A stretch of 64,000 bases of DNA. Origin: Cymodocea nodosa (lineage: Eukaryota; Streptophyta; Magnoliopsida; Alismatales; Cymodoceaceae). Position numbers and translations under genes: made by a program. Each line of letters opens with the position of its first letter. The stretch's first letter is position 1. Below are positions 31,903-43,195 of this stretch, one piece after another. Location: positions 10,428,501 to 10,492,500 of the forward strand of contig CM072341.1 in assembly GCA_036874045.1 (NCBI GenBank), written 5' to 3'. The notes beneath the pieces were generated by a model that saw nothing but the letters and a program-made list of their open reading frames with translations, had not been told where the DNA came from and ran no database searches.

Positions 31903-34172
31903 TTATCGATCCCTCCTAAGTATATCACTTATAGCATTACATATTTTATCTCCTAGATGGCTAATATCATTTCTGATGTCGTTAAGCATTGCATCTAAGT
32001 CAAGAGGTAGCTGGGTTTGCTGTTCTGCTTGAACTGAATAACTTTGTTGTTGTTGTTGTATATGGTCTATATCAGGTTGTTGTTGTTGTTGTCGTTGAGG
32101 TTTATGCATGGCCTGGAATTTTTGCAAATCTTTGACACTAAATGCTCTTATGCCTTTAGTTTTAGAGGGCCAGTCGGATAAATTCAATTGGCTTGCAATG
32201 AGTCTACATACAGCATCACCATAAAATAACTTTGAACTCATATGCTGTAGTTGAGAAGTGAAAACATCAAACCAATTGATTTGAATTCTATTCAGCAAGC
32301 TATAAGTTGCATATAAACAACTTCTGCTGACTTCCATATTGTGTCCAACTCTCTGAAATAAATTTGCATGCAATATATTTGCAATAAACCTTGCCTCTAC
32401 ATTCAGATTTTCCATTAATCTCATTTCCGAATATACATCTGGAATTTTTGATAAAGACTGAATGTTCCATTCCAGTTGTCTTATTATGTCAAATTTGTTG
32501 GTAACAACAACACCTTCATTCTTTAATCCTAAAACTTCAAAAATTAACTCAGGAGACAATATAAACTCCTGTTCATTTATTTGAGTTTTTAGAAAATTTC
32601 CATTCTTGACCAGATTGCTATAAAAAGTTGCAATAAGCTCTGTGTATTACTTCCATTTCGTTCCAACTAGCAAGAATTTAATGAGGCCTTGAAACTCAAA
32701 CAGATCTCTTATTTCCATCAAATTTCTGAATTTTATTGGACGAGCATGTAGAATCTGACATGTAATCAGATTATTGTATTTCTGCAATGCTTCTTCAGAT
32801 CTAAAATGAATTGCATTACCTTGAATTTTTAATATTGTACACAAAGAAGGTGATACCTGAAGCCGTGATTTAGAGTTTAATTCATCTTCAGGAACCACTT
32901 CTTCAAAATGAATGTCATGTTGTTCCTCTTCCAAAATATTATCTTGAAGCTGCTTAGGTAAGCTTGATTCTTCAGCTTCAATAGTGTTAGGAACATTGTC
33001 AATATGCTCAACATTCATCTGTTCAATCTCTATAGAATGTTTAGAGTACAATTTTTCCACAAATTCTACAGCTGTTGTATCTGTCTGTAATTGTTCATTT
33101 TGTTCAACAGATATTTCCATTGATTCATGCTGTGAATTCTCAAACTCTGCTTCTATAGATTCCGTAGAAGGCTGGTTAACTTTTAGCTCTTCTAGAGTCT
33201 TAACATTTTCAATATCTGCTACTCCAGACAATTCAGCCTTTGAACTAGTTACTGCCTCAACATTGTCAATTATATCTGCAATAACTTGTTCAATGTCAAG
33301 TGCCTGATGCTCTGATTTGTCAATTTCTGCATCATCAGGACTTGTACTAATAGAAAAACTTGAGCTCATATTTGACTTAGATTTCTTCTCAAGTTTTCTA
33401 GCATGGGAAAATAAAGTCTCATTCTCTTCATCAGTTTCAATGTGTTCGGAACTGATGAGTTTATCAGATGCACAATAATGTACAACGTCTAGACATACAT
33501 TGTCCTTTGGAAATAAATTTTCATCTGATTTTTCTTTTTCAATAGACTTTGTTTCCTTAGACATAATTTTTTTGACTTTCCTTCTTCTATAACATTTTTG
33601 TTTCTCCTTTTCAAGTATTGCTGTTTTCTTTTCAAATTGCTCCATAAAAGTTTTCTGCTTTAATTCTTCTAAGGCACTTTCTATTGCAACGGCCTTTCGA
33701 AGACTGTCAACTTTTGTTTTGTCTACAGCAATATCTGATTTTACTTGTTTTGAATATAAAGGAGTAGAGATAGTTGATTCATGCTCTTCCTCAAATGCAT
33801 GTAGTCTTGTACCGTTTATAGGAGTTTGAGGAGTTCTATTTGATAAACCTACACCTTTTTCCAAATATTTTGCATACTGTTCCAAAAATGCAATCTCAAC
33901 ACATTTCATTCTGTATTCTCTATCATATTTACTTCGAATACCCATGTATGTAATACTTGCATCAGTATGTTGAAGTTCTTGTCTAACTTCATCTAATATA
34001 TCTTGAGAAAAGAAGTAATCTCTATAAAGTTCTTCTAACCTTTGTCCACTCGAAATATTTTCTTGAACCAAGTACGTGGAACTTCATCATTCTCTATTTC
34101 TTTTACTTTTGCATCTCTTCTACTTTTGCCTTTTCCTCTACCACGACCTTTGTAGAACTTGGAGACCATCAT
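31903..34172 (-). pseudogene. Envelope-like additional ORF of SIRE-1
   Basis: About 755 codons between pol and the 3' LTR, sense orientation, the position of the env-like gene of SIRE-type elements. The start ATG (34172) encodes a basic N-terminus (FYKGRGRGKGKSRRDAK). A frameshift near 34085 leads into the main frame (34071-32647), rich in Glu, Lys and Ser with coiled-coil segments, then a single TAA at 32647-32649, then the same frame to 31903. The last part (FYSNLVKNGNF, SPELIFEVLGL) resembles a domain common in plant retroelement accessory proteins. It has Gln runs near 32040-32095 and a helical C-terminus. I see no signal peptide or convincing transmembrane segment, so envelope is a positional name; function unknown. 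Confidence 0.75.
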
Positions 34173-35760
34173 TGCAGGTTGTAACAACAACAAGCGGGAA
34201 AGATTTTCTTGACAAAGTTTACAAATAACCTAAGTCCCCGTGTAATAAGTGTTTAAATAGGGTTTTTAGGCGTATAATTCAACGTGAAGAGAAGTCAGGT
34301 TTAGAAATTTAATAAATATTGAATAAAGTTTATTCAATCAAGGTACCCGAAATATTCAAGTATGACTCGTTGAGTTAATTAACCTAACGAGTAAAACGCT
34401 GTCTAGAGGCAGTTTTACACGTTACCTTATCTAACATAACGTCTAGTTAGTACACTTACAACAATTTTTGGATGCTTCCAATTGAAACGTTCTGAAAACA
34501 ACACATATGCTAAAACTTAACATTATCTTGAGAACATAGTAAACTATTTGAACATTTTGTCCTTTGAATCTAAAATAGTTTATTTGTCTTTTTAAATTAT
34601 TTCATCAATATTTTAAGAGGACATTAATTCAGATTAACTAAAATTTGTATTTTAAATTATATTAATCTATTTTTGACATTGTTAATGCTCCCCCTACAAA
34701 TATACTTCAAATATATTCAATCAAAATACAAAATATACTTGTAGTGACAATAGATGTTAAGTATAACTATACTTTTACATTTTCTTTTCAAAGACTTCCG
34801 TTATCCTGACATCATCAAAAAAATGATTTCTAGAATCAATTCCTACTGTATATGAATCAAAACACAACTTTGAACTTAATTCGATTAATTCAAGGAGAAT
34901 AAAAGAATGTATCTAAAATAAACGTTTTCAAAAGTACTAATGTTGATTCAATAAATTAGTAGTCATATTGGTATAAACTATATGCAATTCAAAGATATCT
35001 GTAATTAATGAAACAACTTTTTCTTTTCAAAACAGTAAATATTGATAATTTTCTTTAAAAGTTAGTTTGAAAAGCTTGAATCATACAAGAGCTTTCTAAT
35101 GTACCCGTGTAATGAGCTTTCAATCAACAATCCCAGATCTGATCAGGACCTTAGGTTGCCAGATTTAAAGAATCCTTTTTCAAGACAACAATCCTTACAT
35201 ACCTATCTACTCAAGTACAAAAGGCTCGTGATCAAACTGATCAATAAACTCTAAAAGATTTTCACTTTGTAAGCATTTTTCATTTTAAGCACAGTATATA
35301 TGTATTCCATTAATACAGATGCAATAAAACACAAATCTCATACAATTTTTACTTCTATGATTGTACTGAGAATATGAATCAGTTTCAATAAGCTTATACT
35401 TTTGATTAACAGTTTAAGATGAGTTACATATAACTTATTCTACAAGTTTAATCAATTAAGTCAAATTTATGCATGATCATATGCATTTTCCTTGATTCAA
35501 AGAAAACATTTAATCAAAATTTCAGAATGTCAGAAGTATTTAATGTTTTTCATTTAAACTTCCACTTAAAATCGTAAAAACTATTAAAATTGATAAACTA
35601 CTTAAAATCAATAAGATACTACTATGATTTTACAATAAATACATAGTATCTTAAGCAGTAGTTTAGATATTACTTTAGATATTTATAATAAGTATATAAT
35701 ATCTATGAGGTGAACAATATCATCAATAATATTTATCTTCTTATGTGGAGTTTAAGCAGT
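34173..35760 (-). repeat. Non-coding module between RNase H and envelope-like ORF
   Basis: No ORF. On the minus strand about 35755-34670 matches the 3' tail of the F-box element (5300-5678 plus 7233-7950; 47390-48290) and 63480-64000 of SIRE-3. Anchors include GATCACGAGCCTTTTGTACT and TATGAGATTTGTGTTTTATTGC. An internal GTAGGGGGAGCATT purine tract lies near 34685-34700. From about 34660 to 34173 it diverges and leads to the envelope-like start. Confidence 0.75.
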
Positions 35761-37412
35761 TTACATATCACATAGCCTACAAATACCTAAATTTAATCTA
35801 ATGTTGCAGAATGTATTTTCGTCTAGAGGTTTTGTAAATATATCAGCTAATTGATTTTTACTAGACACAAATTCTAATTTAATTTTTTTTTTAATTACGT
35901 TATCTCTTAGAAAATGATGTCTAACCTCTATATGCTTGCTCTTGAATGTAATATAGGATTTTTAGAAAGATTTATTGCAAAACTACTGTCACAATAAATC
36001 TTAGTTGTATCATAAGATAATCCAAAATCTTCTAAAGTTTGCCTTATCCACAGAATCTGAGTGCAACATAGTGTAGCAGCAACATATTCAGCTTGTGTAG
36101 TAGAAAGTGCTACACAGTTTTGCTTTTTACTAAACAATGACACCAAATTATTTCCCAATAATTGACATGTGCCATTGGTACTCTTTCTATCAGATTTAGA
36201 TCCTACATAATCAGCATCAGTATATCCTATAAGATCTATTGAACTATCCTTAGAATAATACATTCCAAAATTTTTAGTTCCTTGTATATATCTAAATATT
36301 CTTTTAACTGCAATTAAGTGTGATTCTTTTGGATTAGATTGAAATCTAGCACAAACACACACAGCAAACATAATATCAGGTCTACTAGCAGTCAAATAAA
36401 GTAAAGAACCAATCATACTTCTGTATTTTCTTTGATCTATAGATTTTCCTATGTCATCAATATCTAACTTTAAAGTAGTACTCATAGGAGTTCCTCGAAT
36501 CCTTGTATCATTAAAATTAAATTTCTTAAGCATTTCATCTACATATTTTTCCTGATTTAAAAATATACCTTTATCCATTTGCTTAATTTGAAGTCCTAGA
36601 AAATATGAAAGTTCTCCTATCATACTCATTTCAAACTGATTAGTCATCTCTTCAGAGAATATTTCTATCAACTTATCAGAGGTTGCTCCAAAGATTATAT
36701 CATCCACGTATATTTGAACAACAATCTGATTTTTACCATCTCTCTTAATAAATAGAGTATGATCCACTTTTCCCATGATATAGCCTTTTTCTATTAAAAA
36801 AGTAGACAATCTTTCATACCATGATCTAGGTGCTTGCTTCAAACCATATAAGGCTTTCTTCAATTTATACACAAAGTCAGGATTTTTAATATCTTCAAAT
36901 CCAAGTGGTTGTTTTACATAGACTTCTTCATTAATTAAACCATTTAGAAATGCACTCTTTACATCCATTTGATATAATTTAAAATCCATATAACAAGCAT
37001 AGGCCAATAATATTCTAATACTTTCTAGTCTAGCCACAGGAGCAAATGTTTCATCATAATCTAATACTTCTTCCTATGTATACCCTTGTGCAACTAATCT
37101 AGCTTTATTCCTTATAATTTGACCAGTTTCGTTAGTTTTGTTTCTAAAGATCCACTTTATACCTATTATAGACTAATTTTCCGGTAGAGAGATTAATTCC
37201 CATACATCATTTCTGATGAATTGATTTAGTTCTTCTTGCATTGCCACTATCCAATTTTCATCAAATAATGCTTCTTGTATATTCCTTGGTTCCACCATAG
37301 AAACAAACATACACATACTATTTAAACTTACTGAAGCTCTAGTTTTAACTCCCTCATTAATATTACTAATGACTTGAGTAATGGGATGTGATGAAGAATA
37401 ACGCCAATTTCT
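35761..37412 (-). pseudogene. pol: SIRE-1 reverse transcriptase and RNase H
   Basis: The 369-codon open part (37037-35928) holds QMDVKSAFLNG, LKKALYGLKQAPRSWYERL, the intact active site YVDDI, GSLLYLTASRPDIMFAV, and RNase H (GYTDADYVGS, LSTTQAEYVA, CDSSFAINLSKN). A one-base loss at HSRA near 35930 shifts the last 50 residues (KHIEVRHHF..., ending LCDM, stop 35761-35763). Upstream (37038-37412) the linker and RT start are in the same frame but carry three TAG stops. Catalytic residues are preserved, so inactivation is recent relative to the other copies. Confidence 0.92.
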
Positions 37413-38272
37413 CTAATTTTCCTCAATATTCTCATCAACATCTGAAAGTCCATCACTTTCATTATTAGTTTGATCATTTAAGTTCATATTTTTGATTTTC
37501 TCAGATAAATCATCAATCTCTCTATTGATCTCTAACTCATTTGGAAAATTGATCATATCATCATTATCAGCTTTAGATTGAGATTCTCTAAGAGAATTTT
37601 CATTGAAGCTTACATGGAGGGTTTCTTCAATAGTCCTAGAAGTCTTGTTATATACTCTATAGGCTTTACTTCTAGTAGAGTAACCTACAAAAATTCCTTC
37701 ATCCGATTTGGCTTGAAATTTATCCCTTTTATCCTTAGTATTAAAAATAAAACACTTGCAGCCAAATTGTTTCATATAGGAAATTTTTGGAACCCTATTA
37801 AACATAATTTCAAAAGGTGTTTTATTAACATGAGGTCTTAAATGACTTCTGTTAATAACATAACAAGCTGTATTTACTGCTTTAGCCCAAAGATTTTGAG
37901 GTAACTTATGTTCATTCAACATAGTTCTGGCCATTTCTTGAAGTGATCTATTCTTTCTCTCAACAACACCATTTTGACACGGTGCTCTTGGAAAAGAAAA
38001 TATGTGATCAATGTCATGCTTATTACAATAGTTATCCATTTGATCATTATCAAATTCAGTTCCATGATCACTCCTAAGTTTTTGAATAGAGACACTTTGC
38101 TCATTTTGAACAAAATTGCAAAACATTTTAAATTTTTCAAAAACTTTTGTCTTAGATGCTAGAAAATATACCCAAGTGTATCTAGAGAAGTCATCTACTA
38201 AAACAAATACATACCATTTACCACCAAGACACATGATTCTTGTTGGTCCAAATAGATCTATATGTGTAAGTT
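37413..38272 (-). pseudogene. pol: SIRE-1 integrase core
   Basis: The 273-codon open part begins after HIDLFGPTRI (first Asp) and includes LRSDHGTEFDNDQ (second Asp) and NGVVERKNRSLQEMARTML (Glu), so the DDE triad is complete. It ends in an acidic linker (SDGLSDVDENIEEN) before the RT. It is frameshifted relative to the protease ORF near 38273 and separated from RT by a TAG at about 37410. Confidence 0.92.
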
Positions 38273-38878
38273 CTAAGACTCTCTTGCTTGAAATATTAGT
38301 TTTGGATTTAAAAGAGTTTTTGTGAAGTTTACCTTACTCACATGCATCACAAAGTTCTTTGAGTATTTAATCTTTGGTAAACCTCTCACTAAATGTTTTC
38401 TAGATAGTTTATGTAATAGTCTCATATTTATATGCCCAATCCTTCTATGCCATAGATATGCATCACTAGTTTCAGCTAGCAAACATGAATTTAAATCAAC
38501 TACACTAGAAGGTAAAGATAAAATACATATAGAACCTTTTCTTTTAGTAATAAACTTAATTTCATTTGTATTTTTATCAATTATTTTGCATACATTATCT
38601 TCAAACACTACATAATATCCATTTTCAGTTAGTTTTATGACACTCAGCAAATTAAATCCTAGGTTTTCTACATATAGTGCATTCGAAATAACACAAGTAG
38701 GAGTTATTTGAACATTGCCCATACCTATAATTTTATCTTTGCTTTTGTTTCCAAATGTTACACTTCCTTTCATGGTATTTGTAAAATTTTGTAATAGACT
38801 TTTTTGTTCGGTCATGTGACTTGACGCTCCACTGTCCAAGATCCATTTTGATGTTGTTTCCTCCTGCAACACAAATTA
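38273..38878 (-). pseudogene. pol: SIRE-1 protease and Gag-pre-integrase region
   Basis: Protease motif WILDSGASSHMTEQ and YVENLGFNLLSVIKL, followed by the His-containing pre-integrase LWHRRIGHINMRLLHKL. The upstream edge is a TAA (38876-38878) preceded by a TAG near 38897; the protease-Gag frame is otherwise the same. The frame shifts at the end before the integrase core. Confidence 0.9.
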
Positions 38879-41134
38879 AGAAAAACTTTTTCTTGGTACC
38901 TAATGTTGTTGAGGACCAAGTTCATTAAACGCATATTTCTTCTTTTTGTTTAAAAATAGTTTAACATTATCATTTATATTCTTATTAGTTGTAAGTACTA
39001 TTGATTTATCATTAGCTTCATACTCACATATAGCATTATTGCTTTTGCAATCATTCTTTTTGTTTTTAGAAGTAGTATAATCAAGACCAAACATATTTTT
39101 ATGAGATGTTAATTTATTTTGGTCATGCTTATACATTTCTGTAAGTTCATACCAAGATTTTGTACTTGTATTAACACTTTCCGTACATACAAAATCTTTT
39201 TCTACACAAGAATTTTTTGTTTTATCACATGCAGAATGAGTAATTGGTCTAATACCAGTGTATTGAATTACATGCTCAGGTTTCTGAATTTTCAGCTTAC
39301 TACAATTGTCTAAAATTTTAGAAATATTAGAAACTGAATTTCCAGAACAAGAAACAAGATTTTTAGAAACATTTATAGTCATGTTAGAAGTACAATTTGA
39401 CAAATCACATTGATTTATATTATTACTGCATGATTCATCCCTTGAAGTACCTACTTCTACATATTTATTACCTTGTTTCATAATAAAAGGAATTTTAGTC
39501 TTAGATTTACTTGAACTGCAACTAATAAATCCTTTATTGGCTTGAAATTCAGGATATTCAGGATAATCAAATCCTAAGCCAAATTTATAAGACACCGCAG
39601 GGGTACTAGTTAGTTTGTCTAACTTAGTTTGACTTAAATTCCATTTCTCAAAGGTAGAATTTAAATCTTGCTCTCTCAGTTTTAATTTTTCTATCTCTAA
39701 TTCAAGTTCATTTATATTGTTTCTCAACATTTCATTTTCAGATTCTATCTTCAATTTTTCAGCATTTATATTCTGTATTTTTTCATGCAAGATACATTCA
39801 TTAAATCTAAATTTTTGCAAATCTCTAGCATGATTTTCATTATCACATTTAAACTTTTCTAAAGTAGTAGACAGGAAACAATTTTCTTCTTCCATAATGG
39901 ATGAAGATTTTCTAATATTCTTATTTTCCAGTTTACATACTTTAAGTTTTTGTAATAATGCATGATAAGCACATAATAATTCATCAAAGTTGAAATCTGA
40001 ATGACTTTCAGGATCATATATTACCTTAGACTCATCTGCCATGAAGCACACTTGAGCAACGTCTTCTAACTCTTGTTCTCCTTCTGAATGTGAAGATTTT
40101 GATGCTGATTCCTCAGATTCAGACTCTTCAGACGTGTCATCCCAAGTGACCTTCAAAGCCTTTTTCTTGTAAAACTTTTTTTGAGTTTTCTGAGCCATCT
40201 TCTTCTGATTTGTCCTACTTTGCTTTTCATTTTTCCTCATAGGACAATTTGGAGAAAGATGTCCAGGTTTCTTACAGTTGTAACATACATACTTTCTGGA
40301 TGAAGAATTCTTGTCATTCAATGATTTTGACGTTGAGGGTTTATCATTTTCGTTCCTTTGCTATTTCCTAGCTTTCCATGCTTTCTTGAATTTCCTAGTT
40401 AGCAAAATCAAATCCTCGTCAGAATCAGTAGATATATCAGAATCTGAATTAATTTCGAAGACTATTTCCTTCTTCATTTTTAATTTGTTGTGACTCAGTG
40501 ATTCATTTAATTGAACTTCATAAGATGTTAAATTTCCTATAAGTTCATTCATAGTATAAACATTTAAATCTCGTGATTCCTCAATTGATGTTACTTTCTG
40601 AGACCATTTAGAACTTAGGGATCTGAGAATTTTCCTCACCAAATCCTTCTGTTCAAAATTCTTTCCTAAACATTTTAAAGAGTTTATGATATCAAGAAAT
40701 CTAGAAAACATCTCAAAAATATTTTCGTCTTCATGCATCTTAAAGAGTTCATACTTATGAATCAACATGTTTATTTTAGTCTCTTTAACTTGAGAACTAC
40801 CATCATGTGAAACTTCTAATGCATGCCACACCTCATAAGCAAATTTATATGCCGACACTTTACTGAACTGTTCATAACTCAATGCACAAAATAAAATATT
40901 TAAGCCCTTAGCATTCATAGTTTCATTTTCTTTTTCAGTAATTGTCCAAGTATTATAAGGAGTAGTTAACGGAGTATATGGTTTAGAAATCATGCACCAC
41001 AATTTATGATCTATACTTTGAAGAAAAACAGTCATCCTATATTTCCAATATTCAAAATATATTCCATCAAATAAAGGAGGACGATTAAGATTTTGGCCTT
41101 CATATAAAGAAAAATTACCATTTCTAGTACCCAT
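38879..41134 (-). pseudogene. gag: SIRE-1 Gag, nearly intact
   Basis: ATG at 41134 (MGTRNGNFSLYEGQN). The N-terminal copia Gag domain includes LFDGIYFEYWKYRMTVFLQS and EVWHALEVSHDG. Next come a zinc knuckle CYNCKKPGHLSPNC, a long coiled-coil (ENCFLSTTLEKFKC through LELEIEKLKLREQDL) and a Ser/Asn-rich C-terminus. Over about 745 codons there is one premature stop, TAG at 40361-40363, where SIRE-3 has CAG. Gag of this size with a coiled-coil extension is typical of SIRE-type elements. Confidence 0.93.
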
Positions 41135-41320
41135 TTTACCTTAGATTTTTCAACCTATTTGATTTTAAATAGTCTAAAAACTTTAAAACAATTTGAGCCT
41201 TAAATCAAGAAAGTTAAACGTATGCTCAGATATTAATTTATGTTTAAAAACAAGGAAGGTAGAATAAGCAATGATATTAAATAAGTTGGTATCGATTTTA
41301 TATCAAAGATTATTAACAAA

Positions 41321-41334
41321 GCTCTGATACCACT
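41321..41334 (-). other. SIRE-1 primer-binding site, initiator tRNA-Met
   Basis: Minus strand AGTGGTATCAGAGC immediately inside the 5' LTR terminus CCTACA; complementary to the 3' end of initiator tRNA-Met. Confidence 0.92.
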
Positions 41335-42300
41335 TGTAGGATCGTATGGCTACACAAGAGGGGGGTGAATTGTGTATTTTTAATATTTTCTGAAATATAA
41401 TTGAAACTTTAAAACTCAAAAACAAGTTGAGACATTGTTTTCATAAAATCATTTTTATTCAAGGTTTCAATTACAATATACAATTCAATTCTCCTCAGAA
41501 ATTGTAGATGCAATTATATTTCGATACCATGTATCATCTAAACAATTTCATAACTACAAACAGAGAAAACTAATTTGTGGAATTTAAAACTTTTCTCCCT
41601 GTTTGAGATCTTTCTTCTTCTTCTTTTTCTTCTTTAGCAATTCTTCAGTGACGAATATCTTGTCTTTTTATGCTTCACCGAATTTGCTTTCTTTTGATAC
41701 TTCAAATCTTTAGTGATGAAAATCTTACCTTTTTATGCTTCGCTGAACTTTCTTCCACTTGAGAGATTTTCCCTGAGAAGGTGTTTTTAATCCCTGAAAA
41801 AGATTTTTCTTTTGGTGTGCAGGGATGGTTTGATCCTTGAAAAGATTTTTCGTTTTGTGTGCAAGGATAAATTGATCAACGAAAATTCTATGCCTTTTAT
41901 ACTATATCTTCATTTCATGCATATCCTTCACGTTTAACCACTACCAGTTTTCCACTTCTCCACGTCTTTTCTTTTTCCTTCATCGAAACACACACGTTCT
42001 AACCCACGTTTATATTTCAAATTTTCTTTAATTAGTCTTGGATCTTTGAAAAATTTCCTGTAAAATAAACTTTCTCGTCCAAAAGTTTTTCATCAGTGTA
42101 ATAAGAAGTCGTTACTTTAATGTTAACTAAACGAGTAACACAAGTATATATATAACTTAACATTTCTAACTTAACGAGTTCCTCATGTGCCATTTCACGT
42201 GACAAGTATTGTAGCTAACTCAACGAACTAAGTTCGTGGTCTTATGCTATCTCAACGAACCATCTCCGTTGTGTTATGATAACTCAACGAACCATTTCCG
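41335..42300 (-). repeat. SIRE-1 5' LTR, outer part deleted
   Basis: Begins TGTAGGATCGTATGG (plus strand) and matches 29805-30760 closely. It stops within AACCATTTCCGTT at 42300, where Tork-1 RNase H resumes, so about 640 bases of the U3 side are lost. The lost part includes the U3 start. Confidence 0.9.
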
Positions 42301-42548
42301 TTCTTTCATGATAGAACTAAACATATTGATGTTAAGTATCACTTCCTCAGGAATGAAGACTGGATAAAGATTATGAAGGTCAACAGAAAGGACAATCCAG
42401 TTGATATGTTTACAAAGGGCGTTATTGAAAGCAAGTTCAAGCATTGCTTGGACTTACTCAACATCTATTGCTGCTGCTGACCCACGCTAGGTCTTGGTGA
42501 TCTATCATTTGTTCGTGGTGAAGATTGATGAAAGACAAGGTGGAGATT
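42301..42548 (+). pseudogene. pol: Tork-1 RNase H end and polypurine tract
   Basis: Translates as RTKHIDVKYHFLRNEDW, then NPVDMFTKG, ending at a TGA (42478-42480), the typical C-terminus of Tork/Tnt1 RNase H. The polypurine tract ACAAGGTGGAGATT (42535-42548) precedes the 3' LTR. About 165 residues between this and the 29801 edge are absent. Confidence 0.88.
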
Positions 42549-42918
42549 TGTGATGCGTGTGTCTTCCATCAAGTATATGTATATGTCATTATATATGGTT
42601 GTATTTCTTTGGTAATTTGTATAGGGGCAAACTTGTCTTTTGGGTATCACCAACCGTTGCTCCTATATATGTAAGGGGTCATCCACATCCAAGGGATGTC
42701 ATGCCAAACCATCCCTTGATTTTGTTTTCCCCCTTCTTTGTACTAGCAACCACACAACAAGGAATCACGATAGATTGATCACCCATGGACGTACCCATGT
42801 TGGGGAACCACGTAAATTTGTTATTCTTCGAATTCTCCACTTGCAATCCTCTCTTCTACAGAGATCTCTTCTCCACACCACCCCTAGATGCTCCACGTTT
42901 GCTTGATCTTTCCACACA
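42549..42918 (+). repeat. Tork-1 3' LTR
   Basis: TGTGATGCGTGTG...CCACACA; partner of 25365-25743, slightly shorter because the 5' copy has an extra TATATG unit. Followed by ATA and then GTATT. Confidence 0.9.
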
Positions 42919-42926
42919 ATAGTATT

Positions 42927-43195
42927 CTATCAAATAAAGGAGGACGGTTAAGGTTTTGGCCTTTATACAAAGAAAATTTTCCATTTCCAATAGTCATCTT
43001 ACCTTAGATTTTTCAACCTATTTGATTTTAAACAGTTTAAAACTTTAAAATAACTTGAGCCTAAAATTAACAAAGTTAAACGAATGCTCAAATATAAATT
43101 TCTATTTACAAATAAGGAAGGCAGAATAAATAATGATATTAATTAAGTTGGTATCGATTTTATATCAAAGATTATAAACCAGCTCTGATACCACT
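42927..43195 (-). pseudogene. gag: SIRE-2 Gag start and primer site
   Basis: The Gag ATG is at 42997 (MTIGNGKFSLYKGQN); the reading continues into 25364 across Tork-1. The leader lies between 42998 and 43181. The primer site (minus strand AGTGGTATCAGAGC) is at 43182-43195. Confidence 0.88.

Larger units (their letters stand above)
29805..42300 (-). mobile_element. SIRE-1, nearly complete SIRE/Maximus-type copia element
   Basis: Minus strand, 12.5 kb, with 5' LTR 42300-41335 (outer part lost), primer site, long Gag, PR-IN-RT-RH, 1.4 kb of non-coding sequence, an envelope-like ORF, polypurine tract and 3' LTR 31404-29805 (outer dozen bases lost). It is the fullest SIRE copy here and the reference for SIRE-2 and SIRE-3. 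It sits in the RT/RNase H region of Tork-1. Both outer LTR ends are truncated together with about 500 bases of the host, so post-insertion deletion or recombination has occurred and no target duplication can be read. Confidence 0.9.
25365..42918 (+). mobile_element. Tork-1, Tork/Tnt1-like copia element (hosts SIRE-1)
   Basis: Plus-strand element with LTRs of 379 and 370 bases (25365-25743, 42549-42918) beginning TGTGATG. It has an initiator-Met primer site, one long gag-pol frame and a polypurine tract. GTATT occurs on both outer sides (25360-25364 and 42922-42926, the latter after three extra bases), and the SIRE-2 Gag reading is continuous across the insertion. SIRE-1 interrupts it at about 29805-42300, and about 500 bases of its own RT/RNase H region are missing at that junction. 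Confidence 0.9.

Noticed and set aside
32040-32095. Gln run as a possible separate polyQ protein
   Set aside because: It is inside the SIRE-1 envelope-like frame and is explained by that gene.
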